Positions 23,709 through 35,560 are shown, numbered from the stretch's first letter. The stretch: DNA of 64,000 nucleotides from Rattus norvegicus (GCF_036323735.1 NC_086022.1:65979202-66043201); one strand, 5' to 3'. Numbers and translations: made by a program. Notes: generated by a model from the letters alone, not told the origin.

Positions 23709-24123
23709 AAATAACTGATATGTCAAGCATTTTTTTGGGGGGGAAGTATTTGAACAGAGTATTATGTGGCCATTGGATACTTTTCAAATTAAGTACTTTT
23801 CCTTTGCAAAATCCCCAAAGAATGTCAGTACGCAAAAGAAAATCACCATGTTCTGCAATAGTGAGAACCTCTGACTCAGAGGCAGCAAGAGCATGAATAG
23901 AAACAGTCTGTTTAGCAGGGGTATTCTAGGGAGAAGCCCCAGAAGACTGCCTTCATTCCAGTGGCCAAAAACTGTGAGCTGTGCTTGAGTGAGTAATAAA
24001 ATGGCCTTCTTGAGAGAAGAGGAGGCAGGTCTGCCTTCCTAGGCTTGACTCAGGACTGACGGTTCAATGCAAAGGCATAGTCTATAGGAATTAAACTCCT
24101 CTTTATCAGGTATACTTTGAATT

Positions 24124-24124
<1 letters not shown>

Positions 24125-24182
<58 letters not shown>
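24125..24182. repeat. (CA)29 microsatellite
   Basis: Uninterrupted CA run, which explains the Val-Cys frame on the minus strand at 24050-24262. Confidence 0.97.
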
Positions 24183-24185
<3 letters not shown>

Positions 24186-25006
24186 TGCTGAGAATTGTCT
24201 TTCCTTTCACATTGACCCCTACTCTGTCCTTGTAATTCTTTCTTAGGTAGTGGCACTGTCATCTACTAACTAGCTAAGCTCAGTAACGTACCACTCACTT
24301 TTCATAAAATGACTTTTTTTCATTTCAGGATTGTCTTAGAAATACAGAAAAGGCTACATGGAATGTTACCATGCACCATCACAGACTTCTTCCTCTGAAG
24401 ACTGCTGTGGTGCACTAGGCACTAGTGAACCACCATTGAAACATTATAAACTGAAGTCTTGCTCCGTTGGACTCGTAGAGTTGTTTCTCGATGTCCCCTT
24501 TCTGATTAGGAGTCACATTCAGGTACCAAAACAAATGTAGTTGTCATTTCTCTCTCCCGGACTCTGTGGTAGTTTACTATGAGAGATGTTTTAGATTCAA
24601 TTGACAGCTTTGAGGATCAGACATGCCACAGGATGCCTTTCAGTTCTTGTTGGTCTCCTGATTTATCTATGATTAGTGTGTGGTTAGAGAGGAAGACTCA
24701 GGACAGTGCTACCCAATTGGATGATCACAAATGGTGTTGAACTGATCACCTGTCTGAGGGTGTGAACGCCATGACTCATATTGGGGCTTTTCACTGCCTT
24801 CTCTCAACACATTCTGTACCATAGTCCTCTGGAAATGACAGAGAATTGCTCACATCTCATGATGGCCATCTTGAGTTGGTGCTGCTTCAATGTGATTTTA
24901 GCCACACATCTTTGACTTAAACTTTCTTGGACATGATAAGCCTTTCTTTCTGTCTTCTGCTTAGAGGTTTTCATGATGTGGGTTTTGTGTTCTCTTTCAT
25001 GCAGAA
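24183..25006. other. Single-copy DNA, no confirmed gene
   Basis: A pyrimidine-rich acceptor-like sequence (TTTTTTTCATTTCAG, ending at 24328) and a donor-like CATTCAG|GTACC (24523) bracket about 194 bp. All three frames are closed or weak. No other structure was seen. Confidence 0.4.
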
Positions 25007-25222
25007 CAGTGGTTCATCTTTCCTAATGCGTGATCCTTAAATATAGTTCATGTTGTGGTGACTCCCAGCCATGTTATTTTTGTTGCGAGTTCATAACTTT
25101 AATTTTGTGACTGCTATGAATATTAATGTAAATAGTTACATTTTCTGATGGTCTTAGGTGATCCCTGTGAAAAGGTCTTTGGACCTCCACAAGGATCATG
25201 AATCATGGATTGAAAACTGCTG
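25007..25222 (+). mobile_element. URR1-like hAT non-autonomous DNA transposon
   Basis: Starts CAGTGGTTCATC and ends GATTGAAAACTGCTG, the decayed terminal inverted repeats of the family (consensus start CAGTGGTTCTCAACC). Internal landmarks match in order: CTTTCCTAATGC, GTTGTGGTGACTCCCAGCCA, TTTTTGTTGC, TTCATAACTTTAATTTTG and GGTCTTAGGTGATCCCTGTG. I found no clear 8-bp target duplication. No transposase is encoded. Confidence 0.8.
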
Positions 25223-25374
25223 ATGTGGGGCATTCCACAATGAAAGCCCTCTTCTCATTAAGGTAGATTATCTACCACTTGTCAAAATGCCTCCATATGA
25301 CTCCAAAGGAAAATGGGGTCGGAGTAGTCATCAGTCTAATATACAGTAGGATGGGAATCATGAGTTTCCAGTCC

Positions 25375-25615
25375 AAACCCAAGAGCTGATGGTAGCTTTG
25401 GGGGGAGGAAGAACCAATTCTAAGAGTTTAGCTTTGGTTAATTTGACCACTCCAGTGGATGGCCCCATACCCAGTAGCATATGGACAACAAAACCTGGGG
25501 TTATAAAAGAACATAAAGATTAAATGAAGTTGGGTGGGGGTAAAGTAGGGGTTGATCTAGAAGAAGTTGGGAGATGAGTACGGTCCAAACATAATTATAA
25601 AATCTCAAAACTAAT
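25375..25615 (+). mobile_element. Old rodent L1 3' UTR fragment, plus orientation
   Basis: Matches a rodent L1 3' UTR in order: AACCCAAGAGCTGATGGTAG, CTTTGGTTAATTTGACCACT, GGATGGCCCCATACCCA, GTTGGGTGGGGGTAAAGTAG and GGTCCAAACATAATTATAAA. No coding sequence remains. Confidence 0.75.
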
Positions 25616-26117
25616 GAACATTTACTTTTTAATGGGACTGGCTTATGTCTTGGCCCTTTGCTTACTTCCTAGAATTTTTTAAATCCTTTCATTATCAGTT
25701 TATGTTTTGTTAACTAGGGAGAAGGTAGAAACAACTAACTTACCAATGAGGATTGGTATTTGGTGCATGATAGATAATAGTATTGGTTATAGTAATGAAC
25801 TAGTAGAAGAAAATAAGAATTGAAAGTTAAATGAAAAGTCATGTACTCTGGGTATTTCTGATAATCATTTCTATTTATAAGTATTCATCCTTTGCCTAAA
25901 TCATGTGGAGTACAAAGTTTTATTTAATTAAATTTATTTAATATAATTTAATCTTCTTTGCTTTGTTAGATATGTGGATTGAGAATGAATGTTAAGAAGG
26001 AAAGTAAGATTAATTTTCTGTAAGAAGCTCAAGAGTAAGTCTACAATCAGATTACATTTCTGATAAGAGGTATTCTTATGTGTGCATGTGTTCGTAATAT
26101 TTACCACACATTCTCTC
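25616..26117. other. AT-rich DNA, no gene seen
   Basis: AT-rich sequence ending at the tetranucleotide repeat. No exon, RNA gene or named repeat was seen. Confidence 0.5.

Positions 26118-26181
<64 letters not shown>
26118..26181. repeat. (ATCT)16 tetranucleotide microsatellite
   Basis: About 16 uninterrupted ATCT/GATA-type units. Such tracts are normally highly variable in length between individuals. Confidence 0.97.
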
Positions 26182-26182
<1 letters not shown>

Positions 26183-26835
26183 CTATAGACATTTAGTTTA
26201 AGTCCAAAAACAGCATTCAGGCAGTCAATGTCAAAAGTATTTATTTTTACCCCTGTGCGAGAGCAAGCTACAACCTAAGGGGAGAGAAAGGAACTATTTG
26301 AAGATAGTTAAGGACGACACTGACAAAGGAAGAATACGAAGGCGCTCTTACTGTAGTTATTACAGTGAAGTAAGGTTAAAATTGCCTGTCACCTTTGCTC
26401 TGCTTCCAACAAAACACCAATGTCTATCTCTTCTGCTATCCCAGTACTGAAGTGTTCATCTCCTCCCATGGATCTCTCTTCTTTTCTACTCTACCAGTAG
26501 TGATGCCAAGCAGTGCTCTTTGTCAGGCTGCTTCCTTTTAGATTAAGGGAAGAATGGAAAAGCAGGAAGTGAGTGTTATCTTTTCATTAGGTTCTGCCAT
26601 ACCTGAAGATCTTTTTTCCCCTGTATTAACAACAACCATATCTTCTCATTGGTGGATCATAATGGTATTGACGTGAAATAATAGGACATCTCATTATACC
26701 CTTACTTGGTCATATAGGTAACATAAGATGCAGATTCGATAGTTACCCAGATCAACTTCTCCGTATTAACTTGCCTTACAGAACAGTTGCCACTTTGCCA
26801 ATATAAGGAGGACTTTCTGACCACAGAATTTCTAT
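26182..26835. other. Single-copy DNA, no gene seen
   Basis: No repeat or exon evidence between the tetranucleotide repeat and the L1 ORF2 fragment. Confidence 0.5.
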
Positions 26836-27172
26836 GTGTTTGCTTGTTTCTCAAACATAATTCTACCTCTAACAATCAAAATAACAGGAAGCATGTTTTC
26901 CTTAATATCTCTTATCATCAATGGACTCAATTCCCCAATAAAAAGACATAGACTAACTGACTGGATATGTAAACAGGACCCAGCATTTTGCTGCATAGAG
27001 GAAATGCACGTCAGTGACAAAGACAGACAAACTACCTCAGAGAAAAAGACTGCAAATTTTTCCCAAGCAATGATCCCAAGAAACAAGCTGGAGTAGTCAT
27101 TCTAATATCAAATAAAATCAACTTTCAACCAAAAGTTATCAAAAAAAGACAAGGAAAGACAACGTATTTAAA
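26836..27172 (+). pseudogene. L1 ORF2 endonuclease-domain fragment
   Basis: The plus-strand translation carries the start of the L1 endonuclease domain: SLISLIINGLNSPIKRHRLT, DWICKQDPAFCCIEE and DKDRQTTSEKK. Family copies read LNINGLNSPIKRHR and FCCLQETH. Here the catalytic glutamate region reads CCIEEMH rather than CLQETH. The frame ends after about 86 codons, while DNA similarity (AATATCAAATAAAATCAACT, TTATCAAAAAAAGACAAGGA) continues to about 27172. It is truncated at both ends and non-functional. Confidence 0.9.
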
Positions 27173-27974
27173 TTGGCATGAATGTTCCCATCTGAACAGT
27201 AAAAAGCTGTAGTAGAAAACCTTTAAAAGACATATGATATATCCATCAGAGACTCGTGAAAACTCATCTCAGTACTCTATTGCAGAGAAAAGATTGATTC
27301 CACAAGTCCTTGACATGTAGAACACAACTTGCCATCAGCTGTGAAGGTTAGAATAAGTGTCATTTTCATGGTTTGACATGAGTCCAGGACAGGGTCTTAA
27401 TGAATTTCTCCAATGTCTTCAAGTAACAGTTTCCTTATTCTTGAGGATGAGTATTCTAGGATGAGTGCGGTGCTGCCCTGGCTGTGATTCTTCACTAAAA
27501 TGTGAGCCCTTCAAATCAAACTGAAATAAAGTCCCATTACTTTCAAGGACTACCTTGCACGGTGTGTATGTGTTCACATGTGTAATTGTAGTTTAACGGT
27601 TTTAGTTAACCTTTGGTAAAAGTAAAAGTACACAAGAATAACATTAGGGTCATGCAAGCTCATGAGAGAATCGCAAAGAGAATCATTGATGTTATTTTCA
27701 GATTTAATGTGGTGACTCTGATTATACCAGCGGATGATAGGTTGCAGGAGTGACATGCCGGCATATGTTGGCAATGACAAGCTATCTAGAGTCTCAAATA
27801 AAACCTCAACAAGATTGAGTTTGGGTTAGTGGAATATCACTAAGTGGTAATCAAGATAAAAATATGACTGGGTTATGATTATGCAAAATGACCCTGGCTT
27901 ATGACTGCTACAAAATTTGGATAGTTGAAAGACTAAAAATGGTACTCCAGATAAGCAACTGTATAGACGTTGTG
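27173..27974. other. Single-copy or highly decayed DNA, no gene seen
   Basis: No named repeat. The minus frame at 27574-27780 has no splice or homology support. Confidence 0.45.
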
Positions 27975-28285
27975 GTTGTTTAGCTTGGGGTTTTTGTGGG
28001 AATCCTACAGTGGGAGTATCTATGATTCTTTTTCCTTCTATTAGGACCTTTTTTTTTTTTACTTTCTAGGTTACCTCATTCAGGCCTGATATGAGCATTT
28101 GTGTCTAGTCTTACGACATTATGTTATGCCATATTTGGTTGCTGGGAGGCCTTGCCTTTTCTGAAGAAAAATGGAGGAACAATGGATCTCAGGGATAGGG
28201 CAGGTAGAGGGATGTTGGAAGGTTGGGAGGGGAGGCTGTGGTTGGGATGTATTGTATGAGAGAAAAACAAAAAGAAAGAAAGTAA
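27975..28285 (+). mobile_element. L1 3' UTR fragment, plus orientation
   Basis: Lx-type 3' UTR landmarks in order: TTGTTTAGCTTGGGGTTTTT, GTGGGAATCCTACAGTGGGA, TTATGTTATGCCATATTTGG, TGGGAGGCCTTGCCTTTTCT and GGTTGGGATGTATTGTATGA, then an A-rich end. The frame at 28171-28359 (both strands) falls in this non-coding segment. Confidence 0.8.
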
Positions 28286-29930
28286 CTGCTGTTATACAGG
28301 CTGACGGCTTCCAAACCAAGTTAATTTCAGTGGATGTGATAAGCAGACAGAAAAGGTAGAGAAATAATAAAGAGCAGAATACACTGGCTTACATGATTGG
28401 GTGTGTTGGTAGTTAGTGCTGATAAATTGGAGACGTTAGGTTTACATATGAAGAATAACTACTTCAATGATGAATAGGTGATTTTGATGGTATCAGTGAG
28501 TATCTAAGAGGAGAATTCCAGTCAAGTTTTACATCTTTCAGTGTCTACAGATGATGAATTTGGGTACCCAAAAATTCAGATGCTAAAGCCTTTTCTATAG
28601 AACACTTTAATGTTTGAATATAACTATACATCTCACTACATACTTTAAATCATTTCTAGATCATTCATAACACATAATACGATGTAAGCAGTGTGAAAAT
28701 ACATATCATATTGGATTCAGTGGCTGATAACAAAAACAAATATCTGTGTTCAGCATAGATGTGGATTTTTCTTTGTAATACTCAACTGGTTAGTAAAAAT
28801 CCATGGATTTTAGTTTATTGGTCTATTGTGGAAAACTGTGACTGATACTCATATATGCTCAATTCATTTCCAACACATGCTTATTCTCAATAGTTCTCAC
28901 ACTGGATCCCTTTAAGCAGGACAATTGCCAGGCAGGAGCAAACAAAGGCAGATTTGTAATAAATGAGCTCCTAAAGTGAAGAGCAATATTGGGTCCCTTT
29001 TCTTAATTGAAAACAGTTTATCTTTTGTTCGTTTCTCTGCTCCTTGCTTTCAGCCTTTGCCTTTTCAATACTGCAGGTAGAATTCAAAGCATAATTAAAC
29101 AGGATAATGGTTGGTTGTGCCATTATTAGTACCATTTTCAGCCTGCATTAAAAAGAATCATGAGAAACAAAACTGACATGGCTCCTGCTACCTAGGAGAG
29201 AGCACGTGTGCATATCCATGTGGTGTCCTGGTCCTGACTGTGTAAGTTTCACCGATGTGTTTCCTCACCTTTGCTCCTTCATTTATATCTCCCATTGTGA
29301 TCTTACAGATGTTTTATATATTTTAAAATAAGAATCGTTGCCAAAAGAAATTTCGAATGCCACAACTTGGTGTTTATGTTCATCTCAGTAGTGGTACAGC
29401 CATGGCTAGCGTATGTAAAGGTGTATGGTCCTCTAAATCCCTTGGTACAAGTACTGATGTCCTTGAGGACTACAGTGTAATAGAAGTAACAAATTTCAGT
29501 CATCATACCATGGTGATTCTACACTTTAGCAGAAGGTATGAAAGGCAAATGAATAGAAATACAGAAATATAAAAATGAATAGAAATACTTGAAATTAATA
29601 TTAAAGGTTATGAAATGATTTTCTTGAGGTTTATGTGTTTATCATAGTCCACACCCTTGGTTTATGGGATACTGACCTATCAAGTTCATGTTAGTACCAT
29701 GTGTATTTTAAGTTGCAAGCGAAGATAGCCTTCATTTGCCTCTTATTGAAGTGTCAAATCTAGTAAATATGCTTAAATTAATAATAAATTATTCCTAATG
29801 TCAATGAATAGATACAGATAACAGAGATTGTACAAGCTAAATCAATAACTTATTGTGGTAGACTGATTTTATTCATAAAGTTAATTACTTCCTATTAAGT
29901 TACTATAAGTTCATATTAACTTCATATAAG
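28286..29930. other. AT-rich single-copy DNA, no gene seen
   Basis: No supported exon. The stretch at about 28980-29170 has homeodomain-type TAATTAAA and CCATTATTAG motifs and no repeat similarity that I can recognise. Confidence 0.5.
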
Positions 29931-30012
29931 TCTCTCTCTGTGTGTATATGTGTGTAAGAGAGATAGGATATAGATACATACACACACACATATATATACA
30001 CGTATATATATG

Positions 30013-30075
<63 letters not shown>
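29931..30075. repeat. Compound microsatellite (TC/TG/CA/TA/GA)
   Basis: A run of short TCTC, TGTG, CACA, long (TA)n with TATATATGTATATATATA-type palindromes, then (GA)n to about 30075. The AT-rich part (29988-30050) is self-complementary. Confidence 0.95.
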
Positions 30076-30083
<8 letters not shown>

Positions 30084-30159
30084 CTTATTAAAGAAAACAT
30101 GAAGTAAATTGCTGCAGATCAGGCATATCTTGATACATGGTAGCTTAGCTTTGTTTCTA

Positions 30160-30347
30160 ATGCTCTTCTAAAAAGACCATGACAAAATAATATTACAAAG
30201 ACAAGCACAACTTATAAACGAGTTTATTGGGGCTTATTCCAGAGAGTGAGTACATAGACATCATTGTGGAGATCATGGCCACAGGCAGGTAGGAATGGTT
30301 ATAGATCAGTAGCTGACTACTTATATCTGACCTACAAGCAAGAGGCA

Positions 30348-30389
<42 letters not shown>

Positions 30390-30625
30390 TGCATGCATGC
30401 ACAGAGAGAGACAGAGACAGAGACAGAGAGACAGAGAGAGACAGAGACAGAGACAGACAGAGAGACAGAGAACTTTCACTCTGATGGAAATGGAACATGC
30501 CAAAGCCAGAGACACACCTCTTCCATCAAGGACACATCTCCTAATTCTTTCCAAGAAATTTCACTGACTTGGGATCAAGTATTCAAATATTGAGCTTATG
30601 AAGAAATTATCACCCAAACCCCTAA
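30160..30625 (+). mobile_element. Rodent dispersed repeat with internal microsatellites, family uncertain
   Basis: The left part (AAGACCATGACAAAA, ACGAGTTTATTGGGGCTTATTCCAGA) and right part (ACACACCTCTTCCATCAAGG, ACACATCTCCTAATTCTTTC, GGGATCAAGTATTCAAATAT, GAGCTTATG) match a common rodent interspersed repeat known to me by sequence but not safely by name. Its middle has expanded into (CA)18 (30349-30385), (ATGC)4 (30385-30400) and a GAGACA-rich purine tract (30401-30471). Confidence 0.6.
30349..30471. repeat. Compound (CA)n-(ATGC)n-(GAGACA)n microsatellite
   Basis: Three adjacent simple repeats of different period, all within the dispersed repeat at 30160-30625. The tract produces long alternating dipeptide frames on both strands that are not genes. 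Confidence 0.95.
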
Positions 30626-31241
30626 AAATGGAAAAGTAGTATGGAAAGTTTATTCAATACCTATTAAATGAAATAGATTTAGAAAGTAAAAAGGTGATCA
30701 TGACAACTGCTTAGGGTAATATGTTAAAATCTAAAATAATCATTTTCATAAAGAAACCATCAAGATGGAGACATTTGCAAAAGATCTAAAAGAACTTCAA
30801 ATCTGTTTCTTAGTCTGAGATTATATGTTTATAATTATTCCAGAACAGATCTGAAAGATTTAATAAACTTAAAAGCTTTATATGTATTTTAAGAACTACA
30901 AGTTGAGCTGACTGTTGTATGGCTACACAAATTCAACTAATCTCAGGAAACTTACTCCTAATGAATATTATTCAATTGTGATATTTATTGTTTTGATTCT
31001 GTTACATGAATTCTCTGGCTTATACACATAATGTCGACAACATTGCAATAGGCACAGTTCATTACTCTTTAGAAAGGAACAAATTCAATTTGAAGAGTTT
31101 CTTAGTTATATGTTACTTTTGTAAGTTGTTTATAAGAAAATAACTGATTATACTTTGAAATTTCCTCCTTTGGCAAACTACAAATGTTCCTGCAATAGGA
31201 ACCCCAAGAGGTGTTAAACCACAGAATCAATATAACAATGA
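30626..31241. other. AT-rich DNA, no gene seen
   Basis: No repeat that I can name and no exon evidence. Confidence 0.5.
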
Positions 31242-31267
31242 AACACACACACACACACACACACACA

Positions 31268-31317
<50 letters not shown>
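31242..31317. repeat. (CA)n microsatellite with one G interruption
   Basis: About 37 CA units with a single CAGACA interruption near 31268. Confidence 0.97.
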
Positions 31318-33214
31318 AGGCATCATCCAGAAGAATTTCAGCCTATGCCTATGAGGAAGTAATCAAAGAGTCTGTATGCATTTCCTTCCCACCTCAACCA
31401 TCCAAACGAAATGTGCAACATGAAAACCTTTCTAAACTATGTCCTATCTTCTTATGTTTGCTGTTGAACAAGCACGATGATATGCTATTTAAGTGTCTAT
31501 CTCCTTTCACATTGAATCACAACACAAGTCATTCATTCAAAGAAGAAATTAATGGGACATTAATACAGATTTCATTTATCAGTGTAGAAACTATTCATCA
31601 ACACATAGATAAAATATTACCTGTCTTACCACCATGCTTCATTGCACCGTAAAATAGGGAAAGCTCTCTCTGCCATGTGTTTCTCGGAACTCCTTCCTTT
31701 GAATCAGCAGCCTGCTTTTAAGAAAGTAGAGGTTTTTCTGTACAGTTACAGAGTTTCTTTAGAGTATATGAGAAGAAAAAGTAAAACATCGTGGATTAGG
31801 AAATGAGTGTTAGACGTGGGTGTGCTTTTTAGCTGAGCTCGTGTGCATACAAATATCTCTGGCACATTCTTGCAGCAAAATACTGAAAGGTTATCTGATG
31901 AAGAATAATCTTCTCTAACTGGGAGTGCTTACTTGGTATTATTGCCATTATTTTTCATTAGAGTTTCCCAGAAGTCTGTGAGTACTGTTGAAATAAAGAA
32001 AAGCAAGCCCAGACTCCCACTGAGCATCCTTGTTCCTACATGAGCTAACAGAACAGAATGTCGGTCGCACCAAAACGCAATGCTGGATTTATTCCAGCAG
32101 GATTTTGCCTGCCCCTGACTAGAACCAGACAGTGGTCCAGCATAGGTAATGGAGATGCTACGGAAAGAAACAAGGATGCTTAAACAACTACTAGTACACT
32201 GGTGTCCTGCTATTGGCCCACAATGTAGCCACAATAAGCCACAAGGAAGAATAAGGCTGGACGGAGGTTTATTGAGTTATTATGAGCAAGATGTCCTGAA
32301 AAGCAATAAAAGCTGGGTGACATTTGAGGCAGCGACATCTGGATGACTTTTATTTCACACCTCTGCATTGGCTTTCCTAGAAGCAGGATCATTTGGGAAG
32401 TGTTAGGAGGCATGTAAGGAAGAGAGAACAGAAAACAGGAAAAGGAAGGCAGCCAGAAAGGGGGTTGGTATAAAAGCTGGGTACCTAAGAGGGTGACAGA
32501 ACTTACGCACAGGAGAAATTCTAATAAATGGTTTAAAACTCTCTAGCTTCATAATTATCTTACCAAAAGAAGAAATAATTACTATTTGAAAGAATCTGCT
32601 CCCAGGGCTTTAAGTTCCTCCATTTCTAGTTTTCCTTAGGGGCGGGAACAGTGCCCCTCCTAGATTGTATAAAATATACTGAGCTCTGAGCAGTAGCAGC
32701 CGCCATATGGCGTCATTAGGAAATCATGAACAACCTGAATGATACTGACTGAAAGATCTGGAGAGCTTGTCAGCCGCAGACCATCTCAGAGCAGCAATAT
32801 TTTATTTTGTATCTTTTTCTTTTGTTCTGTCACCCTGGGGATTAACCCCAGGGCCTCATGCATGCCAGGAAAGCAAACTACTGCTCATCACAACATCTCG
32901 AACTTTCATTAGTGGATGGATAACAATTGACGTTATATAAACAGTTATAATATTCCTGTTTTATGTATAATATATGCAACTTCCAAAAACCAAGAAGAAC
33001 AATGTTTTTAATTGTTTCTTGCCCAAACTAGTGGGTTGTCTTTTACTGTGTACATTGGGCCTTAGTAACCCTTGGAAAGAGAAAAACTAAAAATCCCTCT
33101 TTGAAGATCTAGACATAGCTGAAAATCGTGCCACATATCTCTTATCTTAGTATTGAGGCAGAAAAAAATCATGATTTTGAATGTATTCTGGACTAGATAA
33201 GGAGACCTTGTCTC
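31318..33214. other. Single-copy DNA, no confirmed gene
   Basis: The 32020-32530 segment is unusual in having two TATAAAAG/AATAAA-type motif pairs (AGCAATAAAAGCTGG near 32303, GGTATAAAAGCTGGG near 32468), which might hint at an old LTR. No LTR ends or retroviral genes were found. At 32828-32895 the reverse complement resembles a decayed tRNA-Ala/ID-type SINE (GGGGATTAACCCCAGGGCCT). Confidence 0.35.
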
Positions 33215-33314
33215 ATTTTTTTTTTTAATATTTTTTTTTCGGAGCTGGGGACCGAACCCAGGGCCTTCTGCTTGCTAGGCGAGCGCTCTACCACTGAGCT
33301 AAATCCCCAACCCC
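33215..33314 (-). mobile_element. ID SINE, minus orientation
   Basis: The plus strand has a T-rich tail (33215-33239), then the reverse-complement ID body from CGGAGCTGGGGACCGAACCC to AAATCCCCAACCCC, ending at 33314. The target-site duplication appears as TCATTTTTTTT on both sides (about 33213-33223 and 33315-33325), partly obscured by the T tail. The body is close to the ID at 1169. Confidence 0.93.
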
Positions 33315-33325
33315 TCATTTTTTTT

Positions 33326-35235
33326 GAATGCATGAGGATTTGAGTAAATTTAACAACAGTTTCTCTCTTGTCCTCTGGGCTCCTACAACAGAGATGATAT
33401 CGTGGGTTTTGCATCTGCATTCCAGATGTAAGTGGGCTGAAGCAATTCAGAATCACAGATTCTCAAGGACAGGTTTCCAATGTCACTGTGGCTTTGCTTT
33501 CCAAACTGATTTGAACACAGACCCACTAAATAGTATCCAAAGGAGAAGCAAAGAGTACCTTTGTGCAGGATGCACACAGGTATTTAGCACTTAACATGTG
33601 TGGTCTGTTCTACAGTGAATCCAGACCAGCTGCTGCTCAAACCGGCTGTGACAGTGTGACGCAGGGATCAATGGCCTTCAGATCTCTTCTGCCCTGTCAC
33701 CCTGTCCCTGATGTCATATCTCCTTTATCTTTTACTTGCTATCTTTAGCAGCATCCAAGTCCTTTTTCCCTGTTAATCTACTCCTTTAGCTTTTAGTTAA
33801 CTGCATTCATTGAAACAGTTTTACTAATAATTTTCCCACCATGCCGTTTTACACGTTTAGAAAGAACTTGCGCACACTGTACACCCTGTGTGCTAAATGG
33901 AAAACCCTTTTCTTTTCTCCACTTAATACCTGAAGAAATATGATCTTGAAGACAAAAATAACTTGCTGAGCTGCAGCTAGCGTTGATTGCTAGGGAATTA
34001 ATACGTAACTTAGGTCCACATACCCAGAGACAGGAGTGTCCTAATCCGTTATGCAGTCATTCAGGGAGAAGTGCGGGTGGCTCTGATCATCCCACAAATA
34101 GAGTTGTCTTTGGCTCTTCAGCCTCCCTTTCATGGATCATTGTGTGCAGCACATATGTACTACATGTCTGTCTGTCTGTCTGTCTGTCTCCTATTCCATG
34201 GAAACCTCCTCTCAGATCCAAATAGGAAAACCATCATTTATCACTTTATATTCGTACTATAATCTGTGTGTCATTCTTTAAAACTTATCCATCTGCATTA
34301 AGCACCTATACTCTACCTATACATCTGTCTGTCTACTCGGTCAGTTGCAATTCCTAAAATCATCGGAATCATTGCCACAGTTAATACTCGATGTAAGGTT
34401 CCAGAAGAGTTTGGATTTAGAGAGTGAGTTTGGCATCAGTCAAAATTTAATTTGTAGTGCTTCTGAAGAATATGCACATTTCACTTTTGTCTCGTCTCAA
34501 CTGAAAACTGATATTCATCTGCGGCCATGTGCATTTAAACGTTAGGTACAGAAGTATGTAGACAGCATAACCTTCTCTAGGTCATACTAACTCCAACAGA
34601 GACCTCCTCCCCCAGCCTTATTCTAGCCTAGGGACTTTGGCCATATTTTGAGAAAATACGAATGCAGGGCACCAGAGACACCGCCCCACCCTTCTGTGTG
34701 TAGTGAACAGAGGTAGTTGAAGGACACAGCAGAAGACCCCAAAGCCCCACCAAATGTGTCACCTAGTAGCACTGGTTGAAAGCCTAAGAATTGAATTGCT
34801 TATTTGGGGGTACCGTTTAGGACAACCTGGAAAGGGGACAGGTCACCATCAATAAGGTGCTTAGAAGATGGAGCGACCACAAGTCTACGTCAGCTTTTCA
34901 TTTGAATGCTAAGACGCCCATGCTCGATTGCTCAGGTACAGCCAACTACAATCAGAAGAGTAAACAGGGAAATATGAAATTAAACCACAACTTGGAACTA
35001 CGTGTAAGAAGTTTGATAAGTTTGTTGCACAGCAGCTATACAAAATAAAATTTGGTACCCTCCAGGGTTTTAGGATATGGCTGACACTAGCAAATGTTTA
35101 CTGACTCTCTTGATTACTTTGTTAAAGCAAAAAATGTGCATGCCTGGGGTTATTATTCTGGAATATTGAAAATATAAATAATGGCCAGAAGCTTAGACAA
35201 CATTGTAGAAATGGAGGATGATGATAAAAGAGGCA
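33326..35235. other. Single-copy DNA, no gene seen
   Basis: Includes a (CTGT)6 run at 34166-34190. Open frames at 33328-34545 are unsupported. Confidence 0.5.
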
Positions 35236-35560
35236 GCGATGGGAACTGCTCGGGGCTGGATAGGTGCGGACTGCAGATTCGTCAAGCACCGCTGGGGGCT
35301 CAGTAGGTGCGGGTTGCGGGTTCTTCAGTCATCGCTGGTGAAGAGGAACGCCCCACACACTTTCTGAAGGAAGGCTGGCTGATTTGGAAAGTTCATTGTT
35401 CGACACCATGGATCTCCAGGTGGGTCACGTTTAGATATACACCAACCTGGAGGACTCCATGCTGTTGAGCTGTTCACGAGCAGCGGAACTTCTAAGCCCA
35501 TCTCCCAGGAAGTAAGCTGGATTCTTTTGTAGTGTTAACACAAATCTCCTTCACCGGGAG
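35236..35560. other. Isolated GC-rich island with 43-44-bp tandem duplication
   Basis: GC-rich sequence inside AT-rich surroundings. Two imperfect direct repeats (35252-35294 and 35295-35338) both start GGGGCT and share TAGGTGCGG and TTC[GT]TCA. Downstream, ACACCATGGATCTCCAG|GTGGGT (35404-35425) combines a good start context with a donor-like site after four codons. It could be an exon or promoter, an LTR fragment, or an old repeat. None is established. Confidence 0.4.
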
